From contig NC_017094.1 of assembly GCF_000284315.1 (NCBI RefSeq), forward strand, positions 2,480,001-2,544,000: DNA of 64,000 nt, in the 5' to 3' direction. This document shows, in pieces, positions 18,893-26,742 of the stretch. Numbering within the stretch: position 1 is the stretch's first letter; every line of letters begins with the position of its first letter. Both the position numbers and the translations under genes were made by a program. The stretch comes from Leptospirillum ferrooxidans C2-3 (lineage in GTDB: Bacteria; Nitrospirota; Leptospirillia; Leptospirillales; Leptospirillaceae). Below the pieces are notes generated by a model. That model searched no databases and was not told where the DNA came from. It saw nothing but the letters and a program-made list of their open reading frames with translations.

Positions 18893-19192
18893 GTGGACGA
18901 AATATTTGAAGAGCCGGATGCCGACCGGGATGACTTTGTCGGCGACTTCTACTGGTCTTTGCACAGCGTGATGGATCCCATCCGGTGCGAGCTGATTCTT
19001 GCGGGAGGAGATGTCCGGCTGGCCGGTGTTGCCACCGATGGCCGGGTCATCGTCCGGCTCATGGGCCCCTTTACGAAATCCTGCATGGACAAAAGGGCGG
19101 TTGTCGAACAGATCGAACAATATCTGAAGTCAAAGGACGATCGCGTCACACAGGTTCTTCCTGTTTGCCCGAATCCTGAAGAAACCCTTTGA
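18893..19192 (+). CDS. Degenerate NifU C-terminal-like (Nfu) domain protein
   Basis: 99 aa if started at GTG 18893, which AAGGAGAGG precedes; an ATG at 18794 would overlap nifZ by 35 bp. The core CELILAGGDVRLAGVATDGRVIVRLMGPFTKSCMDKRAVVEQIEQYLKSK follows the Nfu pattern (ADGGDVELV, VKLxGACxxCP). However, the CxxC that binds the bridging cluster is reduced to one Cys (TKSCMD). It may have lost cluster transfer or use a different ligand set. Confidence 0.7.
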   Translation: MDEIFEEPDADRDDFVGDFYWSLHSVMDPIRCELILAGGDVRLAGVATDGRVIVRLMGPFTKSCMDKRAVVEQIEQYLKSKDDRVTQVLPVCPNPEETL

Positions 19193-19252
19193 TTTCCGGA
19201 TGATCTGGAAACCACCTTTTCTCTTCATGAACCCTTAAACGAAAGGCCGACT

Positions 19253-19462
19253 GTGAAAGTCATGGTCCGTAAAAATGCAGACGGTATTTTTTCAGTCTAT
19301 GTCCCGAAAAAGGACCTTGAAGAACCGATCGTCCAGTCCGACAAGGAAGCCTTGTTCGGAGGAAATGTCACTTTGGCCAATGGAATGGTGCTGGAGCTTC
19401 CCGAGTTGACCGATGGCCAATCTCTTCCGATTACGGTCGAGGCACGGAAAGTTTCGGGATGA
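19253..19462 (+). CDS. nifT: NifT/FixU family protein
   Basis: 69 aa, GTG start after GAAAGG. It is a full match to the short NifT pattern: VMVRKNADGIFSVYVPKKDLEEPIV, GGNVTLANGMVLELP and LPITVEARKV. The role is unknown and the gene is dispensable in other diazotrophs. It sits downstream of nifZ. Confidence 0.93.
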   Translation: MKVMVRKNADGIFSVYVPKKDLEEPIVQSDKEALFGGNVTLANGMVLELPELTDGQSLPITVEARKVSG

Positions 19463-19486
19463 GCAAGCAAAGATGGAGGAGGAACG

Positions 19487-19747
19487 ATGGAGGAGACAAT
19501 GCTTGACGAAGTCACGGCGGTTGTCGCCGAACATTGGGAGGGAATGGGACGGAGGACGCTTCTTCTTTTGAAGGAGCAGTTTCCCGGAATTGTCTTCATC
19601 GCCGTTCCGGCCTCTGACGTCATAGAGGAACCTGCCCGCAGATCCGGATCGATCGACCTGCATTTCATCGATACGCAGAACCATTGCGTATCGGTTATCA
19701 GCGACTCAAAAAGAGCGGGCGGCATTTTGCTCGCAATCAGGGAATGA
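19487..19747 (+). CDS. Small nif-cluster protein (DUF6129-like)
   Basis: 86 aa from the ATG after GGAGGAACG. The pattern MLDEVTAVV...LLLKEQFPGIVFIAVPASDV, then IDLHFIDTQNHCVSVISDSKRAGGILLAI, resembles a small family that recurs in nif clusters (DUF6129, from memory). One Cys. Function unknown. Confidence 0.65.
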   Translation: MEETMLDEVTAVVAEHWEGMGRRTLLLLKEQFPGIVFIAVPASDVIEEPARRSGSIDLHFIDTQNHCVSVISDSKRAGGILLAIRE

Positions 19748-19755
19748 GGGAAATC

Positions 19756-20625
19756 ATGGCCATTGTCCAAACCAGTATGGAAGTTTCGCCGGAAGAGATG
19801 ACCAATACCATCGGAGAAATTGCAAAGTTTTGGAAGGATGGATCCCTTGTCGTCTATCTCGGGCCGGACCTGTTTGTTAATCCTCCGGGATTTCCGACAA
19901 GCGAACCTGAGCTCTGCGCAAGGCTTTGTGAAAAAATTACCGTTCCCGGACGGCTCAAAGGCAAGCTTCACGAATCCGCCCAGTATATAGAGTCCTACAA
20001 GCACAGGAAAACACTCACGTCCCTGATGGGGGAGCTTTTTACAAAAGACGCGGACGAAGCTCCCGTCCATCGGATTTTATCCGAATATCCCCTGCCTCTC
20101 GTCGTCGATACCTGGTTTTCAACCATATCGTCAAAGTGTCTGGTCAGGACGGGAGAGATCCAGATCAGCGCCGTGAGCAAGGCGGAATACAGGGACAAAT
20201 GGTACCGGATCGACCGGAAGACCAAAGACGGGTGGGAGCCGGCAGATCATGTCTCTCCCTCTGATCATGTCCTCTATCGTCCGTTCGGAACGATGATTCC
20301 CAATGTGGAGGTGCTGGTCTCCGACGCCGACTTTGTCGAGGTCCTGACCGAAATCGACATACAGACCCCCATTCCCGAGTGGATCAAGACCCACCGGACA
20401 GGCAAACACTTTCTTTTTCTCGGTTGCCATTTTGACGATCAGACAACCCGGATGTTTGCCCGCCAGATCATGAAACGGTCCTCAAACCGGCACTTTGTCG
20501 TCACCGACGGGGCCGTGCTCCCAAAAGAAGGGCGTTTCTACGAGCAGGAAGGGATTTCGATTCTTCCCCTGGCTCTCAACAGCACTTTTCTCCCGAAACT
20601 CAAGGAAGTGCTCGGAAAAGACTGA
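19756..20625 (+). CDS. SIR2-like domain protein of the nif operon
   Basis: 289 aa from the ATG at 19756 (GAGGGA at 19746-19751); the ATG at 19744 overlaps the previous stop but has no spaced ribosome site. SIR2-like layout: LVVYLGPDLF near the start, HRILSEYPLPLVVDTWFSTI in the middle where the family has a TTN-type motif, and KHFLFLGCHFDDQTTRMFARQI near the end. The canonical catalytic Asn/His are not evident, so NAD hydrolysis is uncertain. Such genes are seen near nif clusters; the role is unknown. Confidence 0.72.
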   Translation: MAIVQTSMEVSPEEMTNTIGEIAKFWKDGSLVVYLGPDLFVNPPGFPTSEPELCARLCEKITVPGRLKGKLHESAQYIESYKHRKTLTSLMGELFTKDADEAPVHRILSEYPLPLVVDTWFSTISSKCLVRTGEIQISAVSKAEYRDKWYRIDRKTKDGWEPADHVSPSDHVLYRPFGTMIPNVEVLVSDADFVEVLTEIDIQTPIPEWIKTHRTGKHFLFLGCHFDDQTTRMFARQIMKRSSNRHFVVTDGAVLPKEGRFYEQEGISILPLALNSTFLPKLKEVLGKD

Positions 20626-20659
20626 CCGATCGAAAAACGGTCACGAAAGGAGGGTTTCC

Positions 20660-20971
20660 ATGGACGGATCGGCCTGTGTCACGGGAACCACAAGAGGTCA
20701 ACTGACCTGGACCCCGCGATTTGTCGAAACGATCGACATCGACAAGTGCATCGGATGTGGCCGCTGCTTCAAGGTCTGCGGGCGGGGAATCCTGGCCCTC
20801 ATGGGCATCGACGAGGATGGAGAGGCGGTGGTCATTACGGCTGAAAACGAAGACGAACTCGACAAGAAAGTCATGAACATCGTTCATCCGGAATTGTGTA
20901 TCGGCTGTGAGTCATGTGCCAAGGTGTGTCCCAAAAAGTGCTACCAACACAAGGAAATGCAAACATCCTGA
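20660..20971 (+). CDS. fdxB: Nif-specific ferredoxin (FdxB / ferredoxin III type)
   Basis: 103 aa from the ATG at 20660 after AAAGGAGG. Two [4Fe-4S] motifs are CIGCGRCFKVC (followed by Gly instead of Pro, GRGI) and CIGCESCAKVCPKKC. A ~45-residue insert between them is typical of nif ferredoxin III. The N-terminal TGTTRGQLTWTPRFVETID is also family-like. A likely electron donor in nitrogenase maturation or catalysis. Confidence 0.9.
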   Translation: MDGSACVTGTTRGQLTWTPRFVETIDIDKCIGCGRCFKVCGRGILALMGIDEDGEAVVITAENEDELDKKVMNIVHPELCIGCESCAKVCPKKCYQHKEMQTS

Positions 20972-21003
20972 CGGAAAATTCCGTTTGGATCAGGAGGTCT
21001 CTG

Positions 21004-21336
21004 ATGGTCGTATGGGAAGAAGAATCCAGAAAACTGAGCGCTGCCGAGGACTATTTCCATTTTTTCAATGTGGAATTTGACCCAAAGGTCGTCCATGTCA
21101 ATCGACTGCACATCCTGAAAAAATTCGGACAGTTCCGTGACGCGATCGAAAAGGAATGGCCTTCGGACGGCTCTCCGGAACAAAAGCGCGAAGCTTACCG
21201 GAGGGCTCTTGAAATGGCCTATGAAACCTTTCTGACAGCAACGGCACAGGATGAAAAACTGTTCAAGGTGTTCCAGCATGAAGCTCAGGTTTTCAATGTG
21301 GAGTTTCACCCTGAAGGAACAAAGGATCGGGATTAG
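21004..21336 (+). CDS. nifW: Nitrogenase-stabilising/protective protein NifW
   Basis: 110 aa, ATG at 21004 after AGGAGG. The motifs SAEDYFHFFNVEFDPKVVHVNRLHILKKFGQF and the C-terminal KVFQHEAQVFNVEF match NifW. NifW protects the MoFe protein from O2 and participates in its maturation, which is relevant in an aerobic iron oxidiser. Confidence 0.93.
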   Translation: MVVWEEESRKLSAAEDYFHFFNVEFDPKVVHVNRLHILKKFGQFRDAIEKEWPSDGSPEQKREAYRRALEMAYETFLTATAQDEKLFKVFQHEAQVFNVEFHPEGTKDRD

Positions 21337-21387
21337 CCCGATTCTTGATAACGCATCCAACCCCAACAACACCATGGAGAGCAAAAA

Positions 21388-21708
21388 ATGATGAAAATGG
21401 TTCGGGCAATTGTTCGTCCTGAGAAAGAAAACGACGTGGTTCTGGCACTGGAAGCCAAAGGTTTTCCCGCGTTGACAAAAACGCATGTGTTTGGACGCGG
21501 AAAACAGAAAGGAATCACCGTTGGCCCGATCCATTATGACGAACTTCCCAAGGTCATGCTCATGATTGTCACAGAGGATGAATCTGTCCCTGTCATCATC
21601 GATGTCATACAGAAGGCAGCCTTTGTGGGCTACGAAGGGGATGGAAAGATTTTTGTCTCGCCTGTGACAGAAAGCTATACCATCAGAACCGGGGCAAAAG
21701 CCGAATAA
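21388..21708 (+). CDS. nifI1: PII-family nitrogenase regulator NifI1
   Basis: 106 aa PII fold. The T-loop region FGRGKQKGITVGPIHYDELPKVMLMIV is that of NifI1, not GlnB/GlnK (no YRGAEY uridylylation motif). The C-terminal GYEGDGKIFVSPVTESYTIRTG is the PII signature. NifI1/NifI2 bind and inhibit dinitrogenase on ammonium addition, relieved by 2-oxoglutarate. In methanogens and clostridia the pair lies between nifH and nifD; here it lies at the 3' end of the operon. Confidence 0.9.
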   Translation: MMKMVRAIVRPEKENDVVLALEAKGFPALTKTHVFGRGKQKGITVGPIHYDELPKVMLMIVTEDESVPVIIDVIQKAAFVGYEGDGKIFVSPVTESYTIRTGAKAE

Positions 21709-21735
21709 TCGCTTTCTGGAAAGGGAGATGTGAGC

Positions 21736-22161
21736 ATGTTGGTCGAAATAACTGCAATTTTGCGCCGTGACAAGGTGGGTCCCACAATGAAGGGGCTCGA
21801 TGCCATGGGTCTTGGGGCGATGACGCTGACAACGGTCAACGGACGGGGTCTCCAGGGAGGCAATGTGATGACCGATATCGATCGGGCGGTTCCCGCCGAA
21901 TATGAGTCGGTCTCCAAAATTGTCAACCATCTGACCCCTGCGTCTTTCGCACTGTCCCATTCGTTGACCCGTCCCGTGTTCTGGATTCCCAAGAGGATGA
22001 TCCAGATCGTCGTTCCGACATCGATGAAAAACGAGGTGATCGATCTGATCATGAGTGTAAACAGGACAGGCTGGATGGGTGACGGAAAGATCTTCGTCAG
22101 CCCCATCGAGGAAAGTCTTCGTATCCGGACAGGTGAACACGGAACAGATTCCGTCTTGTAG
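21736..22161 (+). CDS. nifI2: PII-family nitrogenase regulator NifI2
   Basis: 141 aa from the ATG at 21736 (AAGGGAG at 21720-21726); a GTG two codons upstream is too close. NifI2 features: RRDKVGPTMKGLDAMGLGAMTLTTVNGRGLQGG, an enlarged T-loop region without a Tyr uridylylation site, WIPKRMIQIVVP, and the terminal GWMGDGKIFVSPIEESLRIRTGEHG. It should form heteromers with NifI1. Last gene before the operon terminator. Confidence 0.88.
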   Translation: MLVEITAILRRDKVGPTMKGLDAMGLGAMTLTTVNGRGLQGGNVMTDIDRAVPAEYESVSKIVNHLTPASFALSHSLTRPVFWIPKRMIQIVVPTSMKNEVIDLIMSVNRTGWMGDGKIFVSPIEESLRIRTGEHGTDSVL

Positions 22162-22177
22162 ACCGGTTTGGCTTCTG

Positions 22178-22220
22178 AAATGAATACCATTCTTACAAAA
22201 TGGTATTCATTTTTGTCTTT
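22178..22220 (+). terminator. Terminator of the main nif operon
   Basis: AAATGAATACCATT (22178-22191) and AATGGTATTCATTT (22199-22212) form a perfect 14-bp stem with a seven-base loop, followed by TTGTCTTT. A clear intrinsic terminator. Confidence 0.85.
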
Positions 22221-22235
22221 ATGGATCCATTTCCC

Positions 22236-22253
22236 TACAGGGATAAGCCTGTA
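22236..22253 (+). promoter_or_regulatory. Inverted repeat upstream of the ANTAR-gene promoter
   Basis: TACAGG (22236-22241), six-base spacer GATAAG, CCTGTA (22248-22253): perfect 6-bp arms ending 30 bp before the -24 box at 22283. Candidate activator or repressor site. Confidence 0.35.
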
Positions 22254-22282
22254 AAGTGGCCCCAAACAGGATATTTCAAAGA

Positions 22283-22298
22283 AGGCATGGAACTTGCG
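22283..22298 (+). promoter_or_regulatory. Probable sigma-54 promoter of the ANTAR-nifV-mod operon
   Basis: AGGCATG-GAAC-TTGCG keeps the essential GG (22284-22285) and GC (22296-22297) with ten bases between, and matches TGGCACG-N4-TTGCW except at three defined positions. The predicted start is near 22309, 26 bases before the ATG of the regulator gene. Confidence 0.65.
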
Positions 22299-22334
22299 AT
22301 TATCTTCTGAATCTTCAACCGGAAGAGGCATATT

Positions 22335-22955
22335 ATGAGTACGATCGTTCTGGTTCAAAAAGACACCAATCGTCACACCGAAATCGTCCGGGAGCTGACC
22401 GCCATCGGAGTGGAGAGGGTTCTGGTCCTTTCACTTGAGGCCTTTCTTTCGAGGACGGACCCTGAGAGCGTGGACGGGATCCTTCTCGATCGGGGGGAAT
22501 CCCTGGGAACCTTCTTTCAGATTGTCCAGAGTGTTGGAGGGGGCCCACCCATACCGATCATCCTTCTCATGGAGAGAAGGGATGAGCATGGGGGACGGGA
22601 TTGTCTCACCGGAGTCATGCTGCAGCCGTTTTGCGACCTCCGCTTTGCCTCCCTGTTCAAGGAAGCCGTCTTCCATATCCGGGACTTCTGCGCCGTATGC
22701 GAGGAAAACCAGAGACTCAAGGAGGAGGTGCTCGAGCGCAAGATCATCGAACGGGCCAAATGGATTCTGGTGAAGCAGGAAGGTCTTTCCGAGGACAATG
22801 CCTATCGTCGCATCCGGGCAGAAAGCATGAAAAAGCGACGGTCGATGAAAGATGTCGCCATCGACATTCTGGCCCGGTCAGGAGAGTTCGGAGAGGATCT
22901 GATGTACAGGGAGCATGAAACCGGTGAAAAAGGTCTCCCCGGCAATAGGCGCTAA
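22335..22955 (+). CDS. ANTAR-domain RNA-binding regulator with pseudo-receiver
   Basis: 206 aa. Residues ~1-120 look like a degenerate response-regulator receiver: Asp10 and Asp52 (GILLDRG) remain, but the conserved Lys of KP is Gln97 (MLQPF), as in non-phosphorylated NasT/AmiR-type receivers. Residues ~126-180 are an ANTAR three-helix domain: RLKEEVLERKIIERAKWILVKQ, then GLSEDNAYRRIRAESMKKRRSMKDVA. ANTAR proteins bind paired hexaloop RNA hairpins and block downstream terminators. No histidine kinase is adjacent. It heads the nifV-mod unit behind a sigma-54-like promoter, and its likely target is the nifH leader. Confidence 0.88.
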   Translation: MSTIVLVQKDTNRHTEIVRELTAIGVERVLVLSLEAFLSRTDPESVDGILLDRGESLGTFFQIVQSVGGGPPIPIILLMERRDEHGGRDCLTGVMLQPFCDLRFASLFKEAVFHIRDFCAVCEENQRLKEEVLERKIIERAKWILVKQEGLSEDNAYRRIRAESMKKRRSMKDVAIDILARSGEFGEDLMYREHETGEKGLPGNRR

Positions 22956-22989
22956 AACCGTTTTTTCGTCAAACAGTCAGGAGGTCTCG

Positions 22990-23187
22990 ATGGATCTGAA
23001 AGAACTTGAAGGAAAGTACCGAAAACTCGCACGTCAGGCATCTGAAACAGCCATGGAGCTTCACGACCTGACGGAGGAGCTTCCCGGGGCATACCAAAAA
23101 ATTGAGGAAGTGGCCAGAAAGGCGATTTTGAAACACCAGGAATGGGCCGAAGCCAAGGAAGCCTTCGAAAAAGCTCAGTCTTCCTGA
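22990..23187 (+). CDS. CCE_0567-family nif-associated metalloprotein
   Basis: 65 aa, ATG at 22990 after GGAGG. A short helical hairpin, LKELEGKYRKLARQASETAMELHDLTEELPGAYQKIEEVARKA, matches the DUF683/CCE_0567 family from nif clusters, named for a Ni-binding cyanobacterial protein. The single His of LHDLTEELP is conserved. The exact role is unknown. Confidence 0.85.
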   Translation: MDLKELEGKYRKLARQASETAMELHDLTEELPGAYQKIEEVARKAILKHQEWAEAKEAFEKAQSS

Positions 23188-23229
23188 CCTGTTTTACAAC
23201 TCAGGGAAAACTGATGGGGAGGGCACAAG

Positions 23230-24444
23230 ATGATCGAGGAGGGAACAGAAGTCCATAACAAGGCGGATTCGGGTTTCGATCCTGTCTTTGTCGATACGAC
23301 CATTCGTGATGGCGGACAGTCGCCTGGGGTTTTCTTTGATCGCCCCACCAAAATGGTCATCGTTACCACCCTTGCAAGAATAGGCGTTCGGGAAATCGAG
23401 GTCGGAACTCCCTGTCTGGGAGACCACGAGGTCGAGGATCTCCGGGCCTTGCTTTCCCTTCCGGTTCCGGTCGAACTTTTCCCGTGGCTGCGACCACTCG
23501 ATACCGATTTTGAGACGGCACTGACGCTCGGTTTCAAGAGGGTCCATGTCTCTTTTCCCACATCGGATGCCCATCGGGCCTCAGTCCAGAACATGGGGCA
23601 GCCGGACATTATCGAGCGGGTCCGGAAAACCGTTCTCAAACTCTCAGGCGAGGGGTGCCGGGTCTCGATCGGACTTGAAGACGGATCGAGGGCCCCCATG
23701 GATTTTCTGAAGGAGTTCATCGCCGCCGTCCGGGAGTCCGGGGGAATCCGGGTACGTTACTGCGACACAGTCGGAAAGCACCATCCGGCCGAACTGATTG
23801 GAAGAATTGAGGAGATTTCAAAAGAGGGTCTTCCGATCGAGATCCACTGCCACAATGATTTGGGTATGGCGACCGCCAATACGGTTGCCGCTTATCATTC
23901 CGGTGCCCGGTATCTCTCCACTACAGTGACCGGTGTCGGAGAGCGCGCAGGAAATGCGGCCATGGAAGAGGTGGCCTTTGCCCTGGCCTGCGAAAGGGGA
24001 GATCCGTCGCTTCCCGAATCCTCAACGATCGACCTTCCTGGACTTGCCCATATTTCCCGATGGCTTTATGGGGCTATCCGGAGAACCCTCTCTCCCTATC
24101 GACCGGTGGTCGGCTCGCGAATCTTTCATCATTCCTCGGGAATTCATGTCGACGGGGTCATCAAGGATCCCGCCAATTATGAGCTTTTCCCCCCCGATCT
24201 TGTGGGTTCCAAGCGAAAAATCATCGTGACCCACCAGACAGGCCGGGCCGGGATCAAAAATGTTCTGGAACGCATGGGATATCGGCCGTCGAAAGAGATT
24301 CTCGACCGGCTGGTTCCCCTTGTGAGGGAAGAAGGATGGAAACTCAAGGGAATTGTTCCGGCACAGACGATTCTGAACCAGTTCATGGCCATCCTGGATT
24401 CGAACGAGGGACGATTCCAGGAACCACTGGGACACAGGCTATGA
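23230..24444 (+). CDS. nifV: Homocitrate synthase NifV
   Basis: 404 aa, condensing acetyl-CoA with 2-oxoglutarate to give the homocitrate of FeMo-cofactor. TIM-barrel motifs: FVDTTIRDGGQSPG, IEVGTPCLGDHEVE, the metal-binding IEIHCHNDLGMATANT, and GVGERAGNAAMEE. The usual RDGEQ reads RDGGQ. The C-terminal part (GSRIFHHSSGIHVDGVIKDPANYE) is family-typical. It overlaps hesA by 4 bp. 2-isopropylmalate synthase is less likely given the nif/mod context and the length. Confidence 0.92.
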   Translation: MIEEGTEVHNKADSGFDPVFVDTTIRDGGQSPGVFFDRPTKMVIVTTLARIGVREIEVGTPCLGDHEVEDLRALLSLPVPVELFPWLRPLDTDFETALTLGFKRVHVSFPTSDAHRASVQNMGQPDIIERVRKTVLKLSGEGCRVSIGLEDGSRAPMDFLKEFIAAVRESGGIRVRYCDTVGKHHPAELIGRIEEISKEGLPIEIHCHNDLGMATANTVAAYHSGARYLSTTVTGVGERAGNAAMEEVAFALACERGDPSLPESSTIDLPGLAHISRWLYGAIRRTLSPYRPVVGSRIFHHSSGIHVDGVIKDPANYELFPPDLVGSKRKIIVTHQTGRAGIKNVLERMGYRPSKEILDRLVPLVREEGWKLKGIVPAQTILNQFMAILDSNEGRFQEPLGHRL

Positions 24445-25178
24445 CCGCCATTCTGGAAAATGCCCGAGTAGCCCGTCAGATGAACCTTCCCGGATGGAGC
24501 CAGGAGCATCAGGACCGTCTGTTCAGAAGCCGGGTTTTTCTCGCCGGAATCGGAGGGATCGGAGGAGTGGTCGCGGAATATCTGGTCATGGGCGGCGTTC
24601 GGGAGATCACTCTCGTCCATGAGGGGGAGCTCTGTCTTCCCGACCTGAACCGGCAGACCCTCATGAGCTTTGACGGAATCGGCAAAAGTCGGGTTCATCT
24701 GGCTGCCAACCGGCTCAGGAGCCTGGTTCCCGATTGCCATATCGAGGCCTTTGACACAAAGGTGACAAACGATCTTCTCCCTCTTCTTTCATCGGCGGAC
24801 ATCGTCATCGATGCACGAACAAACTTTGAGGAACGATTTCTCCTGAACAGGCTGTCGGCAGTCTCCGAAAAATCCCTGATTTTCTCGGCAATGAATGGCA
24901 CGGAAGGGATGGTCGCCCATCTTCGACCGGGTCGGGGAGCCTGTCTTGAATGTGTCTTTCCCGAAGGAGATCCGGAATGGGATCCGCTCGGTTTTCCCGT
25001 TCTCGGAGCCATCTCGGGAACGGTTGGCGCGATGGCCGCCATTTTGGCCATCCGGATCCTCTCCGGCTATGGATCCCAGGCAGAAGAGCAGATGACCCTC
25101 TTCGAGGGGATGGACCTGTCGACCAGGAACTTCTCCCTGGTCAGACACAAGGCCTGTCCTTTCTGCCAGAGTCTGTGA
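24441..25178 (+). CDS. hesA: HesA/MoeB/ThiF-family E1-like adenylyltransferase
   Basis: 245 aa, start overlapping the nifV stop (ATGA). Rossmann GIGGIGGVVAEYLVMGGV, DLNRQTL (Arg of the ThiF family), DIVIDARTNFEERFLLNRL, and Zn cysteines CLEC and CPFC at the C-terminus. HesA homologues recur in nif/mod regions and are thought to act in Mo or sulfur handling. Cluster position before modABC favours Mo. Confidence 0.88.
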   Translation: MTAILENARVARQMNLPGWSQEHQDRLFRSRVFLAGIGGIGGVVAEYLVMGGVREITLVHEGELCLPDLNRQTLMSFDGIGKSRVHLAANRLRSLVPDCHIEAFDTKVTNDLLPLLSSADIVIDARTNFEERFLLNRLSAVSEKSLIFSAMNGTEGMVAHLRPGRGACLECVFPEGDPEWDPLGFPVLGAISGTVGAMAAILAIRILSGYGSQAEEQMTLFEGMDLSTRNFSLVRHKACPFCQSL

Positions 25179-25215
25179 TCATCAATTACCTCCGTTGGAG
25201 AAAGGAAAAATCCTG

Positions 25216-26031
25216 ATGAACAAGCTTGTCAGAAATACGTCCTTCACCCCTGACAGCCCTTTCATGACCCTGTTCCTGTGTTTTGTGCTGATCGCTGTCT
25301 CGCTTTTACGGGTCCCGGCCAGTGCCTTCGGAGAAACGCTCAGGATCACGGCCGCAGCCGACCTGATGGCTGTCTTGCCGGAAATCTCCCACAACTTTAC
25401 AAAAAAGACGCACGTGACAGTGCGCATCTCCTACAGTTCTTCCGGTGAGTCCGCGATCGCGATTCGCCATCATGCTCCGTTCGACCTGTTTCTTTCGGCC
25501 GATTCATCCTTTCCCGAGAACCTCTCAAAACAGGGCTGGGTGATCGCAGACAGTGTCAAAACATATACCAGGGGGATCCTTGTCCTCTGGGTCTCGCAAA
25601 AGGCCCTGCCTCCAAAAACAAACGGCAAGATCGGAACGTCAACCCTTCTGGACTCCGGGATCCGGAAAATCGCACTGGCCAATCCTCGCCTTGCTCCCTA
25701 TGGCCACGCGGGGATGAAATGTCTCAAGTCCCGGAACCTCTGGACTCCGCTTCGCACAAAGCTCGTTTATGCCAACACCCTGGCTCAGGTTTCACAATAT
25801 ATGAGAACAAAAACCGCCGATGCAGGCTTTCTGTCCAAGGCCCAGGCCATGATTCTTTCCCGGCATTCGAAAGGGAGCTCCATCGAACTTTCTCCGGGAT
25901 GCGTCCCCGATCTTGACCAGAAGATGGCCATCATCAAGACGAGCCCCCACCTGAAAGCGGCCAGAGACTTTGAAACCTTCATTCTGGGACAACCAACACA
26001 GGATTTCCTGAAAGCCCATGGATACCGTTAG
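25216..26031 (+). CDS. modA: Molybdate-binding periplasmic protein ModA
   Basis: 271 aa with an N-terminal signal (about 38 residues, ending ASAFGETL). Mature motifs: LRITAAADLMAVLPEIS, FKKTHVTVRISYSSSGESA-type oxyanion loop, FDLFLSADSSFPENLSKQGW, and KIALANPRLAPYGHAG. The start at 25216 is preferred to TTG 25195 because AAAGG precedes it and the signal peptide is normal. It delivers molybdate to ModB. Confidence 0.92.
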   Translation: MNKLVRNTSFTPDSPFMTLFLCFVLIAVSLLRVPASAFGETLRITAAADLMAVLPEISHNFTKKTHVTVRISYSSSGESAIAIRHHAPFDLFLSADSSFPENLSKQGWVIADSVKTYTRGILVLWVSQKALPPKTNGKIGTSTLLDSGIRKIALANPRLAPYGHAGMKCLKSRNLWTPLRTKLVYANTLAQVSQYMRTKTADAGFLSKAQAMILSRHSKGSSIELSPGCVPDLDQKMAIIKTSPHLKAARDFETFILGQPTQDFLKAHGYR

Positions 26032-26055
26032 GCCATTTCCCAAAAGGAGGCTGTG

Positions 26056-26742
26056 ATGAACCATTCGGCTCTCTATGTGACGGTCTCCCTTTCCCTTCTC
26101 ACCGCCACCATACTGACCGTCTCGAGTCTCCCGTTTGCATGGTGGATCGTTTATTCCGGAAGCCGTTGGGTCACTCTGGGGGAGGCGATCCTGACGCTCA
26201 CCCTGGTGCTGCCCCCGGCCGTCCTGGGCTATCTCCTTCTCGTTGTCTTCAGCCCGGACAATCCGTTTGGGGGTTTTTTTGCAAAGATCCTGGGCCACCC
26301 GCTTCCTTTCTCCTTCGAAGGCCTCCTTGTCGCATCCCTCCTCTACAGCCTTCCGTTTGCCGTCCAGCCAGTGTCCCAGGCTTTTCGGCAAATCCCCCAA
26401 AGTACCATTGAAATGGCCAGGCTGCTTGGTGCCAGCCGGGCGAGAACCTTTTTCCGGATTATCGTTCCCCTTTCCCTTTCTGGTCTCTGGACAGGCTGGA
26501 TACTGGGATTCGCCCACACAGTCGGAGAATTTGGGGTCGTCATGATGGTGGGAGGAAATATCCCCGGATCGACACGAACCCTGTCCCTTAAAGCCTATGA
26601 CGATCTTCTCTCGATGAATGACAAAAGCGCCTGGGAATCCATCGGTTATCTTCTTCTCTTTTCCTTTCTGGCTCTCACCGCGCTGAACCTGATACGCCGA
26701 AAGGGAACATCCCGTGAATCCATCGAAGTCACTCGACGTTGA
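26056..26742 (+). CDS. modB: Molybdate ABC transporter permease ModB
   Basis: 228 aa, about five membrane helices. The EAA loop (ARLLGASRARTFFRIIVPLSLSG) that docks on the ATPase is intact, followed by GWILGFAHTVGEFGVVMMVGG, typical of ModB. AGGAGG precedes GTG 26053 and ATG 26056. It overlaps modC by 29 bp. Confidence 0.93.
   Translation: MNHSALYVTVSLSLLTATILTVSSLPFAWWIVYSGSRWVTLGEAILTLTLVLPPAVLGYLLLVVFSPDNPFGGFFAKILGHPLPFSFEGLLVASLLYSLPFAVQPVSQAFRQIPQSTIEMARLLGASRARTFFRIIVPLSLSGLWTGWILGFAHTVGEFGVVMMVGGNIPGSTRTLSLKAYDDLLSMNDKSAWESIGYLLLFSFLALTALNLIRRKGTSRESIEVTRR

Noticed and set aside
22178-22212. Arms TACCATT/AATGGTA shared with the inverted repeat upstream of nifH
   Set aside because: The spacing differs and the second is clearly a terminator stem with a T-rich tail; the similarity is probably chance.
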